This document shows positions 45,659 to 56,011 of a DNA stretch of 64,000 nt, one piece after another. Both the position numbers and the translations under genes were made by a program. The notes under the pieces were generated by a model, which was given only the letters and a program-made list of their open reading frames with translations, was not told the DNA's origin and did no database searches. Origin of the DNA: Pseudolactococcus plantarum (lineage in GTDB: Bacteria > Bacillota > Bacilli > Lactobacillales > Streptococcaceae); the NCBI RefSeq assembly GCF_002441715.1, contig NZ_JXJX01000011.1:22146-86145 (forward strand). Reading direction: 5' to 3'. Numbering within the stretch: position 1 is the first letter of the stretch; each line of letters starts with the position of its first letter.

Positions 45659-47023
45659 TTATGAGTTAAAAACCTTTTGTAAAACTTCAGCTAATGTTGC
45701 GACGCCTATGACTTCTATACCGGTTGGCATTGTTACACCTGACACCGAATTTTGCGGGACATAAATTTTTTTGAAGCCTAGTTTAGCTGCTTCATTAATC
45801 CGGCTTTCGATGCGGTTGACGCGTCGAATCTCTCCTGTCAACCCGATTTCTCCTATAAATGCAACATCAGCAGGCGTCGTTTTTTCTTTATAGCTAGACA
45901 CGATAGCTACTGCGATTGCTAAGTCAATCGCCGGCTCATCTAACTTGACACCACCTGCCGATTTTAGATAGGCATCTTGATTTTGTAAGAGTAGATTTGC
46001 TCGCTTTTCTAATACCGCTAAAATCAAACTAACACGGTTAAAATCCAGACCAGATGTCGTTCGTCTAGCATTACCAAAAACAGTCGGGGTGATTAAAGAT
46101 TGAATTTCAACTAAGATAGGTCTGGTCCCTTCCATCGATACAACGATGGCCGATCCTGTCGCCCCTTCAAGACGTTCTTCTAAAAATAGTTCACTTGGAT
46201 TCGTGACCTCTACTAGACCTTGAGACTGCATTTCAAAAATACCGATTTCATTGGTTGATCCGAAACGATTTTTGACGGCTCTTAAAATTCTAAATGTATG
46301 TTGACGTTCACCTTCAAAGTAGAGTACAGTATCTACCATGTGTTCCAACATCCTAGGACCTGCAAGGCTACCTTCTTTGGTAACATGACCAACAATGAAA
46401 GTCGCTATATTATTAGTTTTAGCGATTTGAAGCAACTCAGCTGTCACCTCACGTACTTGACTAACTGATCCTTGTACCCCTGTGATTTCTGGACTCATGA
46501 CCGTTTGAATCGAATCTATTACCAAAAAGTCAGGTTGTAATTTTTCAATCTCACTTCTGATATGTTGCATATTATTTTCAGCATAAAGATAAAAATCAGA
46601 GTCTAAATCGCCTAAGCGTTCAGCTCGCATCTTTATTTGCTGGGCAGATTCTTCACCAGAAACGTAAAGCACTCGACCTAGATGTGCTAACTGTACTGAT
46701 ACCTGTAATAGAATCGTAGATTTACCGATACCTGGATCTCCACCAATTAATATCAAGCTACCAGGAACAACCCCACCACCTAGGACACGATTGAACTCTC
46801 CCATATCTGTAAGCACACGAGGTGTATCCAAGCTCTCCACCTCACCCAGTTTCACAGGTCTAGCCTTTTCACCGGTCAGTGTGACACGCGCATTTTTAAC
46901 GGTTTTAGTCTCTACCTCTTCAACAAAAGCGCTCCAAGCCCCACAGTTTGGACAGCGGCCAAGATATTTAGGGGATTGATACCCACAAGATTGACAAATA
47001 AATGTTGATTTGTTTTTAGCCAC
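45659..47023 (-). CDS. radA: RadA/Sms DNA-repair helicase
   Basis: A 454-residue RadA that acts in recombination branch migration and natural transformation. It has an N-terminal zinc finger (CQSCG then CPNCG), Walker [11 protein letters not shown] (about 95-104), the RadA-specific VKNRFGST and a Lon-like C-terminal domain. The start codon is GTG at 47023. It follows dut by about 100 nt, the usual streptococcal order. Confidence 0.96.
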   Translation of the reverse strand: MAKNKSTFICQSCGYQSPKYLGRCPNCGAWSAFVEEVETKTVKNARVTLTGEKARPVKLGEVESLDTPRVLTDMGEFNRVLGGGVVPGSLILIGGDPGIGKSTILLQVSVQLAHLGRVLYVSGEESAQQIKMRAERLGDLDSDFYLYAENNMQHIRSEIEKLQPDFLVIDSIQTVMSPEITGVQGSVSQVREVTAELLQIAKTNNIATFIVGHVTKEGSLAGPRMLEHMVDTVLYFEGERQHTFRILRAVKNRFGSTNEIGIFEMQSQGLVEVTNPSELFLEERLEGATGSAIVVSMEGTRPILVEIQSLITPTVFGNARRTTSGLDFNRVSLILAVLEKRANLLLQNQDAYLKSAGGVKLDEPAIDLAIAVAIVSSYKEKTTPADVAFIGEIGLTGEIRRVNRIESRINEAAKLGFKKIYVPQNSVSGVTMPTGIEVIGVATLAEVLQKVFNS

Positions 47024-47120
47024 TGTCCTATCTCTTCCTATTCTTTATATCGTTTATTTTCAAAATCCTTATCACATCAGTCTACTATGTTTTCTAACAC
47101 GACAGCATCCTACTAGAAAA

Positions 47121-47567
47121 TTAGCTTCCAGTACTGCCAAATCCGCCTACACGTACACCTGAGGCATCATCATCATCTGCAATTAGAAATGGCATGAAGA
47201 CACCTTGGATAATACGCTCACCTTTAGTAACGGTCACTGTTTTATCTGTAATATTTAAGCATTGGCTAAAAATATGACCTTCGTTATTAGGATTATCATA
47301 GTAATCACTATCAATCACCCCTACACTGTTAGCAAGGACCAACCCTTTTTTTCGCGGTGTTGATGAGCGATCATAGAGATATAATACCTCTCCAGTTTGC
47401 ATATAAGCCTTGATACCAGTTGGAATCAGTTTTATCTCACCAGGTGCAATCTCTACAGTCTCCGCTGCAGCAAAATCATATCCAGCAGCATGCGCTGTGC
47501 CTCGAACTGGTGTTTCAATCCCTTTATCTTTGTATGCTGTGATTACTTCAAATCCACGTGTTTTCAT
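47121..47567 (-). CDS. dut: dUTP diphosphatase (dUTPase)
   Basis: A 148-residue trimeric-type dUTPase. Motif 1 AHAAGYDF, motif 2 DRSSTPRKKGL, motif 3 GVIDSDYYDNPN, motif 4 KGERIIQGVF and the flexible motif 5 GVRVGGFGSTGS are all present. Motif 3 (DSDYYDN rather than DxxYRG) is of the type seen in streptococci and their phages. TTGGAG precedes the ATG. Confidence 0.94.
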   Translation of the reverse strand: MKTRGFEVITAYKDKGIETPVRGTAHAAGYDFAAAETVEIAPGEIKLIPTGIKAYMQTGEVLYLYDRSSTPRKKGLVLANSVGVIDSDYYDNPNNEGHIFSQCLNITDKTVTVTKGERIIQGVFMPFLIADDDDASGVRVGGFGSTGS

Positions 47568-47610
47568 TCTTTTTCTCCAATACTTTAAGATATACTAAGT
47601 TCATTATACG

Positions 47611-47635
47611 AAAAAATCCGAGAAAAATCTCAGAC
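47611..47635 (-). terminator. Terminator of the ABC exporter operon
   Basis: TCTGAGA, loop TTTT, CTCGGA and TTTTTT on the minus strand. A TATAAT (dut -10) follows directly. Confidence 0.7.
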
Positions 47636-47720
47636 TTGATCGTTCATGATGATAACAAACTTGTAAGCTAAGACACAAGTCAGTTAAGCAAAAGCTAATG
47701 CATCGACCATAACTATCGCT

Positions 47721-49472
47721 TTACTGTGCAAACTGAGCTTGTTGTAACTTAAAGTAATACCCTTGTTTTTTCATCAGCTCATCATGGCTACCAATCTCTA
47801 CGATTTGACCTTGATTTAAAACAAGAATTTTATCAGCATTTTTTATTGTTGATAATCTGTGTGCAATGATGAAACTTGTATGACCGGTCATCATGCTCAT
47901 AAATGCCTGTTGAATTTTTTGTTCAGTTAAAGTATCAACTGCGCTAGTCGCCTCATCAAGAATCAACATGCTCGGTTCACTAATCATCGTTCTAGCAATC
48001 GTTAATAATTGCCGTTGTCCTTCTGAAATCTTCAGCGCTTGTGCACCTATTTGCGTCTCTAGTTTGTCAGGTAAACGTTTCACAAAGTCGTACATATAGA
48101 CAGCTTTTAAAGCTTTATAGATGTCTTCATCGGTTGCCGACTGCCTACCATATCTTAGATTTTCTCTTAAAGAGCTACCAAACAGCCAAGTATCTTGCAA
48201 AACCATCCCAAAACTTTGTCTTAAACTATCTCGTGTGATGTGTCTAATATCTATGCCATCCACTAAGATTGCCCCTTTATCCACATCATAGAACCGCATT
48301 AATAAATTAATCAAGGTTGATTTTCCTGCGCCAGTTTGCCCTACTATGGCAATCATTTGGCCTGGTGCTACTTTTAGTGAAAAATCAGAAATTAAGGTTT
48401 GACCAGGATTATAGCCAAAACTAACATCACGAAACTCTATCTCACCTCTTGGATGACTCAAGACGCTTGCATCCACAGAATCTGCTTGCTCAATAGGTTG
48501 ATTTAGCAATTCTTGTGTCCGTCTTAACCCAGCAAAAGCTGTTTGAATTTGTACGGTTATCCCTGAAATCTCTATAAAGGGTTTCGTAAATTGGCTTGCA
48601 TATATGGTAAAACTAGAGATGATGCCTATTGTAACAGTTGTTGAGCCATTTAACACTAAGAGACCACCCACACAGCCTACCGCTAAATAAGCCAAATGAT
48701 CGACAAACCGTGATAAAGGATTGGTTAAAGCAGATGAAAACTGTGCTTTTTGTCCTTTTACATAGAGTTCTTGATTCATCGTTTCAAATTCTGATTGATT
48801 GATCAGTTCACGTTGAAATGCTTTTACCGTTTTTTGATTCCCAATCATTTCTGTGATAAAACCAGACACTTGACCGATAATGCGTTGCTGACTGATAAAA
48901 TCTTGTTGAGATGCACGCGCGACAAGCCAAGACACTAGAAAAATAATAGGCGTCGAAATTAAGACGACAAGTGTTAACATCGGGCTTAAGTAGAGCATAA
49001 ATACCAGTGCAATCACCACAATGGTCACCCCTGAAAACACTTGGTTAAATACAGCAGCACTAGCTGATGAGATATTATCCATATCATTAGTAAAGCGACT
49101 GACAATATCGCCATGAGCTGTCTGATCATAATATCTCAGAGGTAATTTATTGAGATGCGTAAATGCATCTTTTCGCAACACCGCGACTGACCGATAGGCA
49201 AGGCGATTACTCAAGCGCTGTAAGATCCACTGACTGAGGACTGTGATGATTAAAACACCAATAAACAAGGTTAAAATATGCTTAATCGCAGTAAAATCAA
49301 CTTGCCCCTCTTGTGTCATTTGATCAACACTAATCCCGATGTAATAAGTCATCAAAACGACTGTAACACCACTGGCAAGACCACAAACAATGGATAAAAT
49401 AATCTCTATAGGAAACCCTTTTAGATAAGAGAGAAAAAAACGTAGTGAATGATTATTTTGTTGCTTATTCAT
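47721..49472 (-). CDS. ABC exporter half-transporter, subunit B (canonical catalytic site)
   Basis: A 583-residue half-transporter with six membrane helices (about 1-320) and an ATPase domain: Walker A VGQTGAGKST, signature ISEGQ, Walker B LILDEATS with the catalytic Glu, and H-loop AHRLST. The signature has Glu in place of the second Gly. It overlaps subunit A by 8 nt. Together they resemble heterodimeric multidrug exporters of the LmrCD/TM287-288 type. Confidence 0.9.
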   Translation of the reverse strand: MNKQQNNHSLRFFLSYLKGFPIEIILSIVCGLASGVTVVLMTYYIGISVDQMTQEGQVDFTAIKHILTLFIGVLIITVLSQWILQRLSNRLAYRSVAVLRKDAFTHLNKLPLRYYDQTAHGDIVSRFTNDMDNISSASAAVFNQVFSGVTIVVIALVFMLYLSPMLTLVVLISTPIIFLVSWLVARASQQDFISQQRIIGQVSGFITEMIGNQKTVKAFQRELINQSEFETMNQELYVKGQKAQFSSALTNPLSRFVDHLAYLAVGCVGGLLVLNGSTTVTIGIISSFTIYASQFTKPFIEISGITVQIQTAFAGLRRTQELLNQPIEQADSVDASVLSHPRGEIEFRDVSFGYNPGQTLISDFSLKVAPGQMIAIVGQTGAGKSTLINLLMRFYDVDKGAILVDGIDIRHITRDSLRQSFGMVLQDTWLFGSSLRENLRYGRQSATDEDIYKALKAVYMYDFVKRLPDKLETQIGAQALKISEGQRQLLTIARTMISEPSMLILDEATSAVDTLTEQKIQQAFMSMMTGHTSFIIAHRLSTIKNADKILVLNQGQIVEIGSHDELMKKQGYYFKLQQAQFAQ

Positions 49473-51183
49473 GTGTTTCCTCCTGAGATTTGACGATGGC
49501 TCTATACTCTGGTGAGTTTTCTAATAAGGCTTCATGACTGCCTTTTCCGACTAAACGACCATTTTCTAACACGAGAATCTGTTTGGCGTGCTGGATGGAG
49601 CGGACACGTTGAGAAATGATGATGACAGCACTTGCTAAATCACGTGAAAGCGCTTGTCGTAGGGCTAAATCCGTCTGGTAATCTAGGGCGGAGAGAGAAT
49701 CATCTAAAATCAACAGCCGTGGCTTACGAATCAAAGCACGCGCAATACTCAACCGCTGTTTTTGACCGCCTGAAAAGTTTTTGCCACCTTCCATCACCAT
49801 GGTATCTAAACCGTCTGGTAACTTTTCTACAAATTCGCGACACTGAGCTGTTGTGAGGGCTTGCCAACAAGCCTCATCTGTTGCACCAGGATTCCCCCAC
49901 TGTAAATTATCACGAATCGTCCCATGAAATAAAACTGACGTCTGCGGGACGAAGCCCATTTGTTGACGCAAATGCGTTAACTCCCATTCTCGAACATCTA
50001 AGCCATTGACCAATACACGACCCGCTGCAACGTCATAAAAACGCGGGATGAGTTGTGTCAGAGTAGTCTTACCGCTACCTGTTGCACCTGTAATACCCAA
50101 AAATTCACCTGAATTCAAGGAAAAGCTGATATCTTCTAGTGCAAGACCTGCTTTTGCTTCGTATCGAAAATCCACCTTGTCAAACCTGACAAACTCCACT
50201 TGATCTGGTGCAGTTTTAGCGTTTTCAGGCTGATGCAACGCTGTTTTTTGATCCAAGACTTCATTTACTCGAGCGGCAGATGCTGCTGCACGCGTAAAGA
50301 TCACGACTAAGTTTGACACGACAATCAAGGCTAATAGCATCTGATTCATATAGTTAATCAAGGCTAATACTTCACCAGGTGTGAGACGTCCCGTATTAAC
50401 TTTTATCCCACCAATAAAAATCAAGGCAACAATGCCTAGATTCATGACAAGTGTTGTGGCTGGAGATAATAGGGCTGATAAATTTGTCACCCGTTGATAG
50501 ACATGTGCCAAATCATCAGATGCCTCGTTAAATTGCACGACATCTCGTTTGCGCCTTGCAAATGCACGAATCACACGAACACCACTTAAATTTTGGTTGA
50601 CTAATTCATTAAGTTCATCTAATTTTTTTTGCACACGTTGATACAAAGGCACACTATAGCGAACAATAAAGTAGAGAATCACACAAAATATTGGCAATAA
50701 AATCAGATAAAGCAAGCCAGTTTGCCAATCAATATAAAAAGCCATGATCACAGAACCGACACTTAGAAAAGGTGCTCTCACAACCAAGCGAATTAACATG
50801 GCAATAGCCAACTGTAATTGGTTGATATCACTGGTTAACCGCGTGATTAACGTATCTGTCCCAAAAAGATTTAATTCTTGGTGAGACAACCGATTAATCT
50901 GCTTCATCAATTGATTGCGAAGGACAGTACCGAATCCTTGTGAAGCGATTGAGGCATAGTATTGACAGACGAGAGCACAACCCATACCGATGACTGACAT
51001 GGCGATCATCCAGCCAACCGTTTGCCAAAGTACTACTTTGTTATCAGCACGTATCCCTTTATCGATCAATCTTGCCATTAATAAAGGCAGAACTAATTCA
51101 AATACTGCCTCTAAAAATTTAAAAAAAGGTCCTAAGATAATTTGTTTACGATAATCTCGTGCATATTTTAATAAACGCCTCAC
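49465..51183 (-). CDS. ABC exporter half-transporter, subunit A (degenerate catalytic site)
   Basis: A 572-residue half-transporter with six helices and an ATPase domain: Walker A TGATGSGKTT, canonical signature FSGGQ, but Walker B LLILDDS with Asp495 in place of the catalytic Glu and SQRV in place of the H-loop AHR. These changes are typical of the degenerate half of heterodimeric exporters, and Asp495 equals the position in LmrC. The start codon is GTG at 51183 with GGAGGGG before it. The substrate is unknown. Confidence 0.9.
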   Translation of the reverse strand: MRRLLKYARDYRKQIILGPFFKFLEAVFELVLPLLMARLIDKGIRADNKVVLWQTVGWMIAMSVIGMGCALVCQYYASIASQGFGTVLRNQLMKQINRLSHQELNLFGTDTLITRLTSDINQLQLAIAMLIRLVVRAPFLSVGSVIMAFYIDWQTGLLYLILLPIFCVILYFIVRYSVPLYQRVQKKLDELNELVNQNLSGVRVIRAFARRKRDVVQFNEASDDLAHVYQRVTNLSALLSPATTLVMNLGIVALIFIGGIKVNTGRLTPGEVLALINYMNQMLLALIVVSNLVVIFTRAAASAARVNEVLDQKTALHQPENAKTAPDQVEFVRFDKVDFRYEAKAGLALEDISFSLNSGEFLGITGATGSGKTTLTQLIPRFYDVAAGRVLVNGLDVREWELTHLRQQMGFVPQTSVLFHGTIRDNLQWGNPGATDEACWQALTTAQCREFVEKLPDGLDTMVMEGGKNFSGGQKQRLSIARALIRKPRLLILDDSLSALDYQTDLALRQALSRDLASAVIIISQRVRSIQHAKQILVLENGRLVGKGSHEALLENSPEYRAIVKSQEETHE

Positions 51184-51260
51184 GAAACCCCTCCATTTTC
51201 CATATACTCATAGTACATCCATTGTAGCTCAAATACTGAGCGATAGCAAAAATTGATCAT

Positions 51261-51297
51261 GAAAATAAAACAATCACATCCTAAAATGTGATTGTTT
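51261..51297 (-). terminator. Terminator of tetR-pip
   Basis: AACAATCACAT and ATGTGATTGTT pair perfectly around 6 nt with a short T run, directly after the pip stop codon. Confidence 0.75.
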
Positions 51298-51298
51298 A

Positions 51299-54004
51299 TT
51301 AATGGAAAATATGACTTTTGTGTGCAGCTTCTGAGATTTTTTTAGACGTTGGCTCAATATGTGGAAACAGCCAGATACCGCCTACTAAAAATACAACGCC
51401 AACTGACACCAAGATCAAAATAGCAGACCAGGCATTTGGCCAATAAATGCCACCAGCGGATTCCCTTAGTAAGTTGACCGCATGCGTAAATGGCAGAAAC
51501 GGATTAATGAATTGGAAGAATTTACCAGATACTTGGATGGGATAATTACCACCACCACCTGAAATGGATAGGACAAGGATGATAATGGCAATCCCTTTAC
51601 CGATGTTACCAAATAAACCAACCAATACATAGACCATAATCATAAAGATAATGGCAATCAGTTCCGCAAACAAAACACTATAGACTGGATTATGAACAGA
51701 TACACCTAGACCGAAGTAGTTACCTAATGTGACGATAAGCGCTTGACCAATTCCCATCACGATAAAGGTCAACATCCGTGCAGAAAACTGCTCGCGTTTC
51801 GAGTAACGCCCCCTATCCTTATCTTTAATATACACTTCAGTCACAGCTAAACTAGAAAAGAGAACTGCCCCTACCCATAAACATAGGGCTGTATAAAATG
51901 GTGTACTTGCTGACCCATTGTTTGCAATAGGATAAATCGCATTTTCTTGGATATCGACAGGTTTGGTTAAGAAATCACTTTCTTTGGTCGCATCCAGTTT
52001 GAGGAGCTTGACGATATTGCCCAGGTCAACTTCTTTCTCCCCTTTTCGAATGGCATCTGCAGCCTTTTGAACACCCGCTTTGATACTTGGCCAGTCATTA
52101 GCAATCAAGTCATTGGCTTGATTCAAAGCCGATTCTAACTCTGGCATTTTTTGATTTACTGTCCCCAATGTATCTGTGAGATCTTTTCGAATACTTGGAT
52201 AATCATTTTTGACAAAATCAGCAGCTTGGTCTAGTTTTTGTGAGACAACTGGCAGTTCATTTTGGTACAATGATGCACCTTTGTTAATCCCATCCACGAT
52301 GGCCGTCATATTTCCATTTAACATGGTATTGGCGTCATGGACTTCTTGTTGGATAGCAGGCATCTCTTTTTGATACTTTTCAAGTATGGCAATCGCATTC
52401 GTTACCGTTTGACTTGTCGCATTAAGAAGGGAATCAAAATCAATACTTTGTGCTTGAGTTAATAGTCCCTTTGCCTCAGTTACAGTTTTGATAAATTGCT
52501 CTAACTGGTTTTTAACACTTGTGCTAATACTTGATACATCAATTTGTCCAACCAAGGCTGAAATATTTTGTGATAAAATATTGATTTGATCTAACACTGC
52601 TTCAACAGCAGCTATATCATCATTTTGTATGAAGCCGTTAACTTGACCGATTTTTTCGCTAACTTGACCTAGTACGGTACTTAAAGCTTCCAATCGAGAA
52701 ATTGCAGGATCAAGATCATGATTACCAGCATTGGTTTCGACCTGCTTCATCAAGTCAACAAGATTTTTGATCGCCGTTTGTTGCGTGGTAATATTAGCTT
52801 GGGCAGCTTGAATTAACTGATTAATCTGTGCTTTTTCATCTGGTGTCAGCTTATCATCAGCAATTGCTTGTTCAACCGTCGTAACGATTGAACTCGTCGA
52901 ATCAGCAACTGTTTTAAGTGACTGCAGTGTCACTTGGACACTATTTGTGATCGTTGGGAGTGCATCTTTTAATTGAGTTGCACCAGAAAGGCTAACATCT
53001 GCTAATTTAGTCGCATCATTACCAAGTTTTTTAATATCTGGCAAAGCAGTCTGTACCTGATGAATAATCGTTAGGCCTTGCTTGGCTTCTTGAATCCCAT
53101 TCGTCATCGTTTGTTGTACGCCCGCAAAATCTTGATCAATCATGGCAAGTTGCTTACCAGCATTTTGAATCTCTGGTATTTTACCTTGCAGGGTCATGAT
53201 AACTGACAGTTGATTTTTAATGGTTGGCATATTATTGTCAAGTTTGACAATTTTATCGCCTAAGTCATCCACTTGTGGTAGATAATTAGCGAATTGATTT
53301 GCCTTATCCAGTTTACCTTTTAATTCAGGGAGTTTTCCGTGAAGGGCAACAACTTGCTGTGTATATTGGTCAATCGTTGCCAAATTATCATTCGTCGATA
53401 AAATCATGCTTTTCACTTTTTGGATACTGACCATATTTTTATCCAAATCGTAACCAATCGTATTGAAGGTGTTAAAAAGTGTCCGACTTGCTGTATTGAT
53501 AAATTCTTCAGAAATCTGACTCTGTAAAGACGAGGCCCCTTTTGATGTAATTTTTGGTGCGATTGCATTTATTTTTTCATTAATCGAATACACGATTTCT
53601 GGTTTCTTGATATCGCCAGTCGTAAAGCTAAGTAGATTTTTAGAAAAGTCAGATGGCAGATAAATCCCAGCATAATACTTTCCTGATTTGACACCTTTAT
53701 CTAAAGTTGCTTTTGAGTCAACAAATTGCCAGCCAAGTTGCTTATTTTTTTTGAGATTTTTTAAGACATCCTCACCGATATTAATCGATTTATCTTGAAA
53801 TTTTTGCGTTTTATCAGCACTATAGACAGCGATAGGCAGTTGTGAGGTATTTGCATAGGGATCCCAAAGCGCTTTGATATTAAACCAAGCATATAATGAT
53901 GGAATAAACATTAAGGCAACCATTAAAAAGATGGCAATCGGATTTTTAAAAATCCGTTGCCAATCAATCATAAATAGTTGCCACGTATTTTTGATGTGTT
54001 TCAC
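51299..54004 (-). CDS. pip: YhgE/Pip family membrane protein (phage infection protein-like)
   Basis: A 901-residue protein with one N-terminal membrane helix (about 15-40), a large extracellular region (about 40-690) with long coiled coils, and a C-terminal ABC-2-like bundle of about six helices. The lactococcal homologue is the surface receptor for c2-type phages, and its cellular role is probably secretion or envelope function. The start codon is GTG at 54004 with AAAGGAG before it. It is in an operon with tetR. Confidence 0.9.
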   Translation of the reverse strand: MKHIKNTWQLFMIDWQRIFKNPIAIFLMVALMFIPSLYAWFNIKALWDPYANTSQLPIAVYSADKTQKFQDKSINIGEDVLKNLKKNKQLGWQFVDSKATLDKGVKSGKYYAGIYLPSDFSKNLLSFTTGDIKKPEIVYSINEKINAIAPKITSKGASSLQSQISEEFINTASRTLFNTFNTIGYDLDKNMVSIQKVKSMILSTNDNLATIDQYTQQVVALHGKLPELKGKLDKANQFANYLPQVDDLGDKIVKLDNNMPTIKNQLSVIMTLQGKIPEIQNAGKQLAMIDQDFAGVQQTMTNGIQEAKQGLTIIHQVQTALPDIKKLGNDATKLADVSLSGATQLKDALPTITNSVQVTLQSLKTVADSTSSIVTTVEQAIADDKLTPDEKAQINQLIQAAQANITTQQTAIKNLVDLMKQVETNAGNHDLDPAISRLEALSTVLGQVSEKIGQVNGFIQNDDIAAVEAVLDQINILSQNISALVGQIDVSSISTSVKNQLEQFIKTVTEAKGLLTQAQSIDFDSLLNATSQTVTNAIAILEKYQKEMPAIQQEVHDANTMLNGNMTAIVDGINKGASLYQNELPVVSQKLDQAADFVKNDYPSIRKDLTDTLGTVNQKMPELESALNQANDLIANDWPSIKAGVQKAADAIRKGEKEVDLGNIVKLLKLDATKESDFLTKPVDIQENAIYPIANNGSASTPFYTALCLWVGAVLFSSLAVTEVYIKDKDRGRYSKREQFSARMLTFIVMGIGQALIVTLGNYFGLGVSVHNPVYSVLFAELIAIIFMIMVYVLVGLFGNIGKGIAIIILVLSISGGGGNYPIQVSGKFFQFINPFLPFTHAVNLLRESAGGIYWPNAWSAILILVSVGVVFLVGGIWLFPHIEPTSKKISEAAHKSHIFH

Positions 54005-54040
54005 TTACTCTCCTTTATTTCATAACTAACACAATAAACA

Positions 54041-54589
54041 TCACTGCTGCACGTCAGGTTTATTAACCAGTAACATCAGTAAACTTGCGATTTGTTCTGG
54101 TGACTCCTTACGTTTGCGATCAATCCAAGTTTGTGTCAAGCCAAAAATAGCATTGGCATAGTAAGTCGTCGCATAAATATCAGCTAAGTCGTCTAACTGC
54201 TCTAACTTATGTCTCTCATGTAATTCTGAGCGATCTAAGATAAGTTTTAATTGATTTTGCATAAATTGCTGGCTTTCTTGGTTTCCATTTTTAGAAAATA
54301 AAGCAGCATACAAATCGTTGGTATAAAGTAATTCATAAGTTTCTAACATCGTTTGTTTGAGAAACCCTTTGTTTTTTTCAAAAATATATTCAATTTTATT
54401 AAATAGCGCTTTTTGATACTCATCGATCATATCTCGCTTATCTTTGTAATGTGTGTAGAACCCACTGCGACTTATTTTTGCAACCTTTACCAACTCAGTC
54501 GTCGTAATTTGATCAAATGCTTTTTCTTGTAAAAGCTGTGACATGGCATCACGAAGCATGACTTTAGTTTGTTCTTTTCTGTCTATCAC
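54041..54589 (-). CDS. TetR/AcrR family regulator
   Basis: A 182-residue TetR-type repressor. The helix-turn-helix is KAFDQITTTELVKVAKISRSGFYTHYKDK (about 19-47, in part), followed by a ligand domain of the TetR_C type near streptococcal YhgE/Pip genes. The start codon is GTG with GAGGGG 5 nt upstream. It lies 36 nt before pip, and a perfect palindrome in its own promoter suggests that it represses itself and pip. Confidence 0.9.
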   Translation of the reverse strand: MIDRKEQTKVMLRDAMSQLLQEKAFDQITTTELVKVAKISRSGFYTHYKDKRDMIDEYQKALFNKIEYIFEKNKGFLKQTMLETYELLYTNDLYAALFSKNGNQESQQFMQNQLKLILDRSELHERHKLEQLDDLADIYATTYYANAIFGLTQTWIDRKRKESPEQIASLLMLLVNKPDVQQ

Positions 54590-54683
54590 GATTACCCCTC
54601 AATTTCATCTATACATACTGTCCAAAATAAGTTGAACAAATTATCTTCAAGCAATATATGTCTGTGTTCACTAACTGATAATT

Positions 54684-54712
54684 ATTATAACTAATTTTAG
54701 ACACATTGTCTA
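54684..54712 (-). promoter_or_regulatory. Promoter of tetR-pip
   Basis: TAGACA (54712-54707), a 17-nt spacer and TATAAT (54689-54684). The -35 lies within the palindromic operator. Confidence 0.7.
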
Positions 54713-54713
54713 A
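54697..54713. promoter_or_regulatory. Probable TetR operator
   Basis: TTAGACA-CAT-TGTCTAA is a perfect palindrome with a 3-bp centre, overlapping the -35 of the tetR-pip promoter. This is a typical size and place for a TetR dimer. Confidence 0.65.
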
Positions 54714-54742
54714 TCAAAACATATTCATGATAAGATAAACCC

Positions 54743-55288
54743 CTACGACTGAGTCTTGGCGTGTTGTTTTAGCCATTCCTTTTTTAACAAAGCATACTGA
54801 TACGTATTTTCATATTTTGGTTGTCCATCTACTGTCACAAAAGAAATAAACTCTAAAAATAAACCTTCTCTTCTCATCCCTAACTTTTCAGCTAAGTTTT
54901 GAGACGGATAGTTATCATCTTCGATGTAGGCACTTAGCCGTCTAGCCTTTTGAGTTGTAAATAAGTCATGAATCATGGCACTAGCACTTTCTGTTGCATA
55001 GCCTTTCCCTTCATAATTCGGATTAAAGTGCCAACCAATAAAATACGTATCCGGCTCGTTAAATTCACAAAATAGTTCCCCGATAACCTTCTGACCATCT
55101 TTTAATACCACAGCTATTTTCGAGTCATCTTTACTTTTCTTAAGGGCCTCTTTTTGCGCTGCATCCAAAGTTGTCAATTTTTCATCTTTAAAACAGTTAA
55201 CTTTAGGATCTGCCAAATACCCTAAAATATCCTCAGCATCCATTGCTTTGAAAGGTCTTAGACTTAATCTATCTGTATCTATCCGCAT
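54743..55288 (-). CDS. GNAT family N-acetyltransferase (RimJ-like)
   Basis: A 181-residue protein of the RimJ/RimL type: TDRLSLRPF at the N-terminus, GWHFNPNYEGKGYATES as the acetyl-CoA motif (about 87-103) and SQNLAEKLGMRREG. The start at 55288 is set by AAAGGAG 7 nt upstream. No partner genes are evident, so the substrate is unknown. Confidence 0.85.
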   Translation of the reverse strand: MRIDTDRLSLRPFKAMDAEDILGYLADPKVNCFKDEKLTTLDAAQKEALKKSKDDSKIAVVLKDGQKVIGELFCEFNEPDTYFIGWHFNPNYEGKGYATESASAMIHDLFTTQKARRLSAYIEDDNYPSQNLAEKLGMRREGLFLEFISFVTVDGQPKYENTYQYALLKKEWLKQHAKTQS

Positions 55289-55379
55289 ATTAATACTCCT
55301 TTTTATGTATTGATAGCTGTATATCTTCATTCTAACATTAATCAAATTAAATTGTCATTAAAATATTGGATTCAAGCAG

Positions 55380-55408
55380 TTGACATTTAAATTACCGTTC
55401 ACTATAAT
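55380..55408 (+). promoter_or_regulatory. Consensus promoter of the Rrf2 gene
   Basis: TTGACA (55380-55385), a 17-nt spacer and TATAAT (55403-55408). Confidence 0.8.
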
Positions 55409-55441
55409 TGAGAAGACTTCACTACCCTGATAGGAGATATC

Positions 55442-55873
55442 ATGCCATTATCCAGTCGTTTCACTATTGCTTTACATATCTTGTCGCTCCTTGGCACAAA
55501 AGATAAGGAAAAAATGACCAGCCAACTGATGGCCGCCTCTATTGGTGTCAACCCAGTTGTCGTGCGTAAAGTACTAGGCCATCTCAAAACAGCTGATATT
55601 ATCACTGTTAAACGTGGGCAAGGTGGTGCTAGTATTGCTAAAACACCAGAGAACATTACTTATTTTGATGTCTATCGTGCTGTTGAGGTCGTGCCAAAAG
55701 CAGGACTTTTCAATTTCCATAATAACCCTAATCCAGCCTGTGTTGTGGGCAAAAATATCCATGCGATTTTAGATGATGATTTAGCCCATGCCCAAGAGAC
55801 GTTCGAGAGCTTTCTAAAAACGAAAACGATCGCACAGCTATTAGACAAAACAAACCAATATATACAGGACTAA
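55442..55873 (+). CDS. Rrf2 family regulator
   Basis: A 143-residue winged-helix protein of the Rrf2 family (LSSRFTIALHILSLL and AASIGVNPVVVRKVLGHLK). It contains a single cysteine (PACVVG, about residue 101) instead of the three that bind an iron-sulfur cluster in IscR or NsrR, so it probably senses by thiol or ligand like YwnA-type members. It lies directly upstream of the NAD(P)-binding gene and probably controls it. Confidence 0.88.
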   Translation: MPLSSRFTIALHILSLLGTKDKEKMTSQLMAASIGVNPVVVRKVLGHLKTADIITVKRGQGGASIAKTPENITYFDVYRAVEVVPKAGLFNFHNNPNPACVVGKNIHAILDDDLAHAQETFESFLKTKTIAQLLDKTNQYIQD

Positions 55874-55907
55874 TACTTGTCAAACTGGACAAGCATTAGT
55901 CTTTTTA
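55869..55907 (+). terminator. Terminator of the Rrf2 gene
   Basis: GACTAATACTTGTC and GACAAGCATTAGTC pair with one mismatch, followed by TTTTTA, overlapping the stop codon. Confidence 0.75.
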
Positions 55908-55926
55908 TTATCTCGAGTGTTTAAAA

Positions 55927-55955
55927 TTGACAGTACCTGTTTTCTTTGTTATCAT
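55927..55955 (+). promoter_or_regulatory. Promoter of the NAD(P)-binding reductase gene
   Basis: TTGACA (55927-55932), a 17-nt spacer and TATCAT (55950-55955). Predicted +1 is near 55962. Confidence 0.7.
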
Positions 55956-55966
55956 ATGGGTAAATA

Positions 55967-55989
55967 GTTGTAACTAAAAAAGTTACAAC
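55967..55989. promoter_or_regulatory. Probable operator downstream of the reductase promoter
   Basis: GTTGTAACT-AAAAA-AGTTACAAC is a perfect 9-bp inverted repeat at about +5 to +27. The Rrf2 protein encoded just upstream is the likely ligand. Confidence 0.65.
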
Positions 55990-56011
55990 CAAACAATAAA
56001 GGAGATTAACA

